From assembly GCA_034440615.1 (NCBI GenBank), contig JAOTOM010004036.1, positions 62,001-126,000 of the forward strand: a stretch of 64,000 nucleotides of DNA, given 5' to 3'. The notes under the pieces were generated by a model. That model worked only from the letters and a program-made list of their open reading frames with translations. It was not told the origin of the DNA and did not search any database. This document shows, piece by piece, positions 1 through 64,000 of this stretch. Every line of letters begins with the position of its first letter. Positions within the stretch are counted from its first letter, which is position 1. The DNA is from Ashinkailepas kermadecensis (taxonomy: Eukaryota > Arthropoda > Thecostraca > Neolepadidae). A program made the translations under genes and the position numbers.

Positions 1-124
1 CCGCAATCACATACATTCAATGATATTAACTACTCATAATAAGGTCATTAGGCGCGAAATTGTAGCATATATATAATGTCCGAAGTCTGACAGATTTTCT
101 GACGTCATATCTGACGTGGCTGTT

Positions 125-658
125 AGCATACCACACAGTGTTTCCAACCATATATACTAAGCACACACACCACACAGTGATTCCATCCATATACCCTTAG
201 CACACACACCACACAGTGATTCCAACTATATAAACTTAGCACACATACCACTCAGTGATTACAACCATATACATTAAGCACACACACCACACAGTGATTC
301 CAACTATATAAACTTAGCATACATACCACTCAGTGATTCCAACCATATATATTTAGCACAGACCACAGTGATTCCAACCATATACTTAGCACACACATCA
401 CATGTTAATTCCAACCATACATACCTAACGTACACATACACACACCACATAGTGATTCCAACCATATATACATAGCACATAAACACACACACACAAACAC
501 ACTACACAGTGAGTCTGTCCACATATACTTAGCACACACGCACCACACAGTGATTCCAACCATTTATATTTAGCACACACACACACACACCACAGTGATC
601 CCAACCATATATACTTAGTACATACACACCACACAGTGAGTCCATCCATACATACTTG

Positions 659-725
<67 letters not shown>

Positions 726-1135
726 ACACACAGTGGTTCCAACCATATACACTTAACACACACACACACACACACACACGCATACACCCATACACACTAT
801 ACATACACCCATACACAGACACACACACACACATTGATTCCAACAATATATACTTAGCACACACACCATACAGTGATTCTAACCATACATACTTAACACA
901 CACACACACCACACCGTGATTACAACCATCCATGATCAGCATACTCGCCACACAGTGAGTCCAACCACATACACTTAGCACACATACCACTCAGTGATTC
1001 CAACCATATATGTTTAGCACAGACCGCAGTGATTCCAACCATATACTTAGCACACACATCACATTGTAATTCCAACCATATATACTTAACACACACACAC
1101 CACATAGTGATTCCAACCATATATACATAGCACAT

Positions 1136-1186
<51 letters not shown>

Positions 1187-1280
1187 TACACACACACACA
1201 CACACACACACCACACAGTGAGTCCGTCCACATATACTTAGCACACACGCACCACACAGTGATTCCAACCATTTATATTT

Positions 1281-1315
<35 letters not shown>

Positions 1316-1622
1316 ACACACACACACACACACCCATACACACCCATACACACACACACACACACATTGATTCCAACAATACATACTTAGCATACACACC
1401 ACACAGTGATTACAACCATCTATGCTCAGCACACTCGCCACACAGTGAGTCCAACCACATATACTTAGCACACACACACCACTCAGTGATTCCAACCATA
1501 TATACTGAGCACACACACCACTCAGTGATTCCAACTGTATATACTTAGCATACGCACCATGCAGTGATTCAAACCATATATACTTAGCACACACACCACA
1601 GTGTTTCCAACCATACATACAT
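125..1622. repeat. ~39-bp minisatellite with embedded (CA)n tracts
   Basis: A tandem array of a roughly 38-41 bp unit with the core CAGTGATTCCAACCATATA followed by a TTAGCACACAC segment. The CA part of the unit has expanded into pure runs near 657-722, 759-780, 1138-1180 and 1283-1312. A second-order duplication is visible: the order of variant units around 230-560 reappears around 960-1260. The array begins about 100 bp beyond the exon 12 splice donor, inside intron 12. The open frames across it are artefacts of the CA repeat. Confidence 0.9.
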
Positions 1623-1728
1623 ATTTAGCCCTCACACAACCCACCATGAACACTGGAAACAGTGTGCCGCTCTTTGGCGATTAACGCTCCTTTTGGCAGT
1701 GGATTGGCGGCTTCCAAGCAGCACTGAC

Positions 1729-60157
<58,429 letters not shown>

Positions 60158-60715
60158 GGCTGACGCGCGCCTGTGTCAGACTCAGCCCAGCTGCAGCCGA
60201 TTCCACCTGACGACCCGCCCGGCGAGTCGACCGCAGGTCGCAGCGGGCCGACCTGAGACCGTCCTGCGTCCTGACTCTCGGCCAGTGATTTGGGCACTTC
60301 CAAGCGGCCGCCCACTGGTCGCGGGATGCTCTTCTCGCAGCCCGCCCCGACGTCCTCGACGCGTCGGCTGCGGAGGTCGGTCCGCGCGGACGCGGCGGCG
60401 CGAGACGCTCGGTCCGCGGTCAGCTACGGCATGGCGGCCGTCATTCCCGCGACATCAGGGTACGCCGCAGTCGACCCTGGCCCGACCCTGAGCCGACCAG
60501 AGGACGCCCTCGGCGACCCTGTCGAGTCGAGTAGGCGCCGGCAGTCTGGAGCGGCTCGCCGCCGTCGGTCGTCCTGGCGCCCCGCACGGCTGCCGGCCGC
60601 CACAGGTAGTGCCGCCGGCGCGGTCCTTGGGGCGAAGCCGCCGGCCGACCGTGAGCCGGTGCCGCTGAGCGTCCCAGTCCTTCGAACGGCTGCCTTCCGG
60701 TGCCGGCGCTGACCA
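60158..60715 (-). promoter_or_regulatory. CpG-rich block upstream of the start codon (probable promoter/5'UTR)
   Basis: GC and CpG density rise abruptly just upstream of the start codon (many CGCG, CGGCC and GCCGG steps; a NotI-type GCGGCCGC at 60304-60311) and fall again after about 60715. The overlapping open frames on both strands reflect the GC content. No TATA box was recognised. The position makes a promoter the simplest reading. Confidence 0.5.
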
Positions 60716-61026
60716 CAGGGCCTGCAATTCAGGACATGTGAAACGTTTGGGCCGAGTGCAAGATATGAATGCGGCGCTCAACGCACGACATGAATGCGCC
60801 ACCCAACGCGGAGTTGCTGGGTCGCGTGACCTGCTTGATGAGGCTCTTTAGTTTGGCAGAGGCGGCCCGCCCCACTAATGTAGTCGTAATCAGGCACGTG
60901 CAGGAATGTGTGGAGGATAAAGGAATTTTGGTCATGCAATGACAGGAAACGCTTCCGGGTGCGGTGTGATGAAGGTGGGAACTAGGCTCAAGAGCATTCC
61001 AGATTCCTCTAGGATAGTCGCAGATT

Positions 61027-61130
61027 AGGTGCCCCAGTAGCTCAGTTGGAAGAGCGCGGGTCACAAACGGTCTGACCCATTCTGAGAAGACAGGGTTCGC
61101 GCAGTTGGTACGGGCGAGGACGAAGCCCGG
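61027..61130 (+). mobile_element. tRNA-derived SINE head, decayed
   Basis: GCCCCAGTAGCTCAGTTGG followed by AAGAGCGCGG is a tRNA-like head with an A box, and CAGGGTTCGCGC is a B-box remnant. It resembles the SINE at 59650 in the head only. It lies upstream of the cyclase gene, so it is outside the coding unit. Confidence 0.5.
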
Positions 61131-61689
61131 GTTGGTCTACTCTGCCACACCGTCTTTATTCTCGTGTACATGATGCAAAAGTCACCTGAGCGAGCACGTC
61201 TGGCTCTGTTCGACTGTCGCGATTCTGAACACCGCTACAACGCATCCGTTGCAGCGTTTTCCATTCCATTTGTTAAAAACTCAGAGTCTGATATGTTTTT
61301 TCATGTTTGTTTTTACCAATTTTATCCCAATAGACTTAATAAAGTACGCTTAATAATTGTTCAAAGAAGGAGACTTACGGCGGTTTCTCCGGTGGCCACC
61401 AATTCTCAACCGCTCCACTGAGCAATGCATCATTTAAAATTCGAATTGTCATACTAATGGGCAGATCTAATTCTTTCAGTTTGTGCTTTACACAATTTCA
61501 TCGCAATATTTTTCCTGAAGTATTCTCAATCTTTGTTCAAAGAATGAGAGAAGCTTGATAGCTTGATATGTCGTGAAAATTTATGAGAAGCTTGATATGT
61601 GGTGATTGTGCATTGTTCGTATTTTGTGTTCAGTTTTGGTTCTAAAAATATGGAATGCTCTGTTGCATTGATCAAAATGTGGTGGAGTT

Positions 61690-64000
61690 TATGTGATGTT
61701 TTGGCGCTCTAATGATGATTTTGCTAATTTGTCGGTTTCATCGTTTCCTGGGATGCCACAGTGGCTGGGCACCCACAAGAAACGGAGCCTCACGCCTATC
61801 GGATAAAGTGTATCAAGCGTGTCATAAATGGAAATTTGAATGGTGCGAAAAACACAGTGGAGAAAGTGATTGAATAACAGATTTGGGGTAGGAACAAACG
61901 ACGACGCTGTGCATGGAGTGACAGAGGAAACGATTGCAAATATAATGGAGGGCAATACGGATGGCATGTAATTCGGCGATGAAAATCGAGGTTTTGTCCA
62001 GTATACGATGTTGCTTTCGTATGTCCCCGAAACAATGGCGTTTTCTGTGATGCTGGCATCCTTCGATCCATCAGTGAAAAAATGAACATGGCGATTTCGA
62101 GACCAAAACTGGTGGAGTTTTTCTTTGGCATATTCTGGACAAAGCTGCGATTTTGGAGTGGTGGTGAGATTAAAAAAAACGTCATTCCACCATCTGCCAC
62201 GGCGGTGTTGTTAGTGGAGAAAGAGAAGTAATGGGTGGAATAGTGAAATGAAGTTGTGCAGAAAAGATTTGGACCCGAGAAGCAATAGTAAGGCCAGTTA
62301 GCTTTTTATCTGGGCCGAGATAGTTATGATGCAAATTTGGGAGAATGTGCAAGGATGCGCGTGTGGGGTGACTGTTACATTTGTCTAATAGCTAATGGAG
62401 GGATTCCTGCTTCGGTTTCTTTAAAAAATGAAAGGAGAAGTGGTCATTGCATCGAGCTATCCGGAGACATTTGTTTTGAATGGTGTCCATAATTTCAAAG
62501 AGGATGTGCTGGCACCGGCATATACTACTGATCCATATTCTATGATGGGCAGAACTAAGGATTTGTGGAGTCCTAAAAGGGTATGACTATCGGCTCCAAG
62601 TGATGCTGCGAAATAAATTGAGTTCATGAAAACATTTGTCCTGGGCGTGCTTGATGTGTTTATGCATGGAAAGCCAACGATCAAAAATAATACCAAGAAA
62701 TTTAAACGAGTTTACAAAAGGTGTGTCATTGTTTCCGAGGTGAAAGGGTGTTTCTGGACTTCGGCATGTAAGTGATTTGCTAAATATCATTGTTGCGGAT
62801 TTTGCTTCCGAAAAAATAAAACCATTCTTTAGGGACCATTGATATATTTTGAAGAGAGCGTTTTGTAGGCTACTTAAGCAATATTCGTATTTTTTCCTGA
62901 GCACCAAATTGCACTGTCATCCGCAAAAAGAGAAAATCATACATTGGCAGGCATGCCGGTGAAGAGATCGTTTATGATGAGGTGTAATAAAACTGGTGAA
63001 GTGCAGTTTCCCTACGGTGGTCCGCTCTGAAGAAAATGTAGATCGGAGATGGCTGACCGGCAACTGATGTGGAATCGACGTGAACCAGATGCAAAGCCCG
63101 CTAAATAATGAGCGAAGTGTCCTTTTATACCGAGTTGCCGAATGTTGAAGAGTAATGCGGGTTCGAAAACCATATCGTATGCTTTACTTTTGTCTAAAAA
63201 TACTGCGACGGTGTGTCCGTGTTTTTTTTTTAGCCAATGCGGATGTCTGTCTCTAACCGAATGAGATGATCTATTATGCTGCGTTCTCGCCGAACACCAC
63301 ACTGAAAGGGAGGTGGAATAGAATTTGTTTCGATGTGCCAGGTCAGTCTTTTAATAACTATACGTTCAAAACAATCCTAAACAACTGTTGATGGCAATGA
63401 GTCGAAAATTATTGGGGCCATTATGGTCATTGTCATATTTTGGGATGGGAATAATGAACGATGTTTCCCCAAGTTTCGGGAAGGCACGAATTGTCCATAG
63501 CGAATTGTATGTGTGTAAATTGCAATGTATGATGTGATCACGTATATGTCTGAAAAAGAATAATGAAAGATGTCGGACCCTGCTGAAGTATTCCCGACGG
63601 AGGAAATGACTGTGTCTAGTTCTGAAAGTTTAAAAGGAGTATTATATATTTCAGTGTTACCAGAATCAAATTGTGCGAAATTGGGGGAAAGTGTGTTGTG
63701 CGTTTTCTAGGGAGCCAGGTCTGTAGTTTGGGTTGGAGCTATGGTGGACAATGGTATCCGCTATTGCTTGGGGTTCGGTAACGGTAATGGTGAGATTGTG
63801 AAGTTTGAGGGCCGGCTAAATGGGGATCGTCCGTTCAAACAGCGGATTAATCCCGAAAGTGTATCGAAAGTGGGTTGTTGAAGATAACTTGCACATAACC
63901 GGCGCCTAGCATTCCGTGTTATGCAGCGTGTTCTTGCACGTTCGTGGTTCCGGTTTATTAAATTTTGGTGGTCGGGATGACGTAAATATTTTATAATGCT
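61690..64000 (-). mobile_element. Decayed non-LTR retrotransposon (RT plus RNase H), truncated by the window edge
   Basis: Minus-strand pieces appear in the expected order but in several frames. They are an RT N-terminal part (63650-63310, with a CGVRRERSIIDHLIRLE segment); RT motif A, AVFLDKSKAYD, near 63206-63174; motif C, FADD, at 62927-62916; the thumb PIIEYGSVVYAGAS near 62549-62508; RNase H, FTDGSKDAS, near 62078; and WVPSHCGIPGNDETDKLAK at 61775-61719. An RNase H after the RT points to the I-like or a related clade. Several frameshifts make it inactive. The endonuclease part would lie to the right of base 64000. Confidence 0.8.

Noticed and set aside
1625..1728. Exon 12 continuing to the stop at 1625 as the protein's C-terminus
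   Set aside because: A strong donor AAAG|GTCAGT interrupts it exactly where relatives continue with a conserved motif, and the read-through residues match nothing in the family.

Overview
This is a eukaryotic, animal-type window, most likely from an arthropod or another protostome. The main content is one multi-exon protein gene on the minus strand, an atypical soluble guanylate cyclase of the Gyc88E type (relatives: Drosophila Gyc-88E, nematode gcy-31/gcy-33). Twelve coding exons with GT/AG borders and matching phases run from the start codon at 60157 down to 1729. They encode 589 codons in one open frame: H-NOX heme domain, H-NOX-associated PAS-like domain, coiled coil and almost all of the cyclase domain. 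The last known splice donor (1728/1727) shows that the end of the cyclase domain and any C-terminal tail lie left of base 1. The protostome call rests on this gene class, which vertebrates lack. The crustacean- or chelicerate-like flavour (very high microsatellite load, Ty3/gypsy and I-like relics) is only an impression.

Layout from the gene's 5' side (right) to its 3' side (left): a decayed RNase H-bearing non-LTR retrotransposon (61690 to the window end, minus); a tRNA-derived SINE head (about 61030); a CpG-rich block (60158-60715) that probably holds promoter and 5'UTR; exon 1 (59990-60157); intron 1 (8.5 kb) with a SINE, a (CT)n(AT)n tract, a 1-kb-arm inverted repeat and a Ty3/gypsy pol relic; exon 2 (51388-51514); intron 2 with a 2.9-kb minisatellite; exon 3 (45925-46079); intron 3 (10.7 kb, old dispersed repeats); exon 4 (35041-35249); intron 4 with an 865-bp microsatellite and two E-box-rich minisatellites; exon 5 (29007-29130); exon 6 (26667-26811); exon 7 (25623-25749); intron 7 (9.9 kb) with a TTAA/TIR element and a degenerate satellite; exon 8 (15515-15719); intron 8 with a 1.6-kb minisatellite; exon 9 (9983-10129); exon 10 (6287-6419); exon 11 (2669-2776); exon 12 (1729-1848); and a 39-bp satellite with (CA)n up to the left edge.

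The introns are packed with tandem repeats. The most unusual pattern is that at five exon borders (exon 3 donor, exon 8 acceptor, exon 9 donor, exon 10 acceptor, exon 11 donor) the neighbouring intronic repeats are copies of the splice junction itself, including exon bases. A second possible gene piece, a short plus-strand signal-anchor exon with a good splice donor, lies at 5552-5660 inside intron 10. I found no CRISPR array, operon or other prokaryotic feature and no intact tRNA or rRNA gene.
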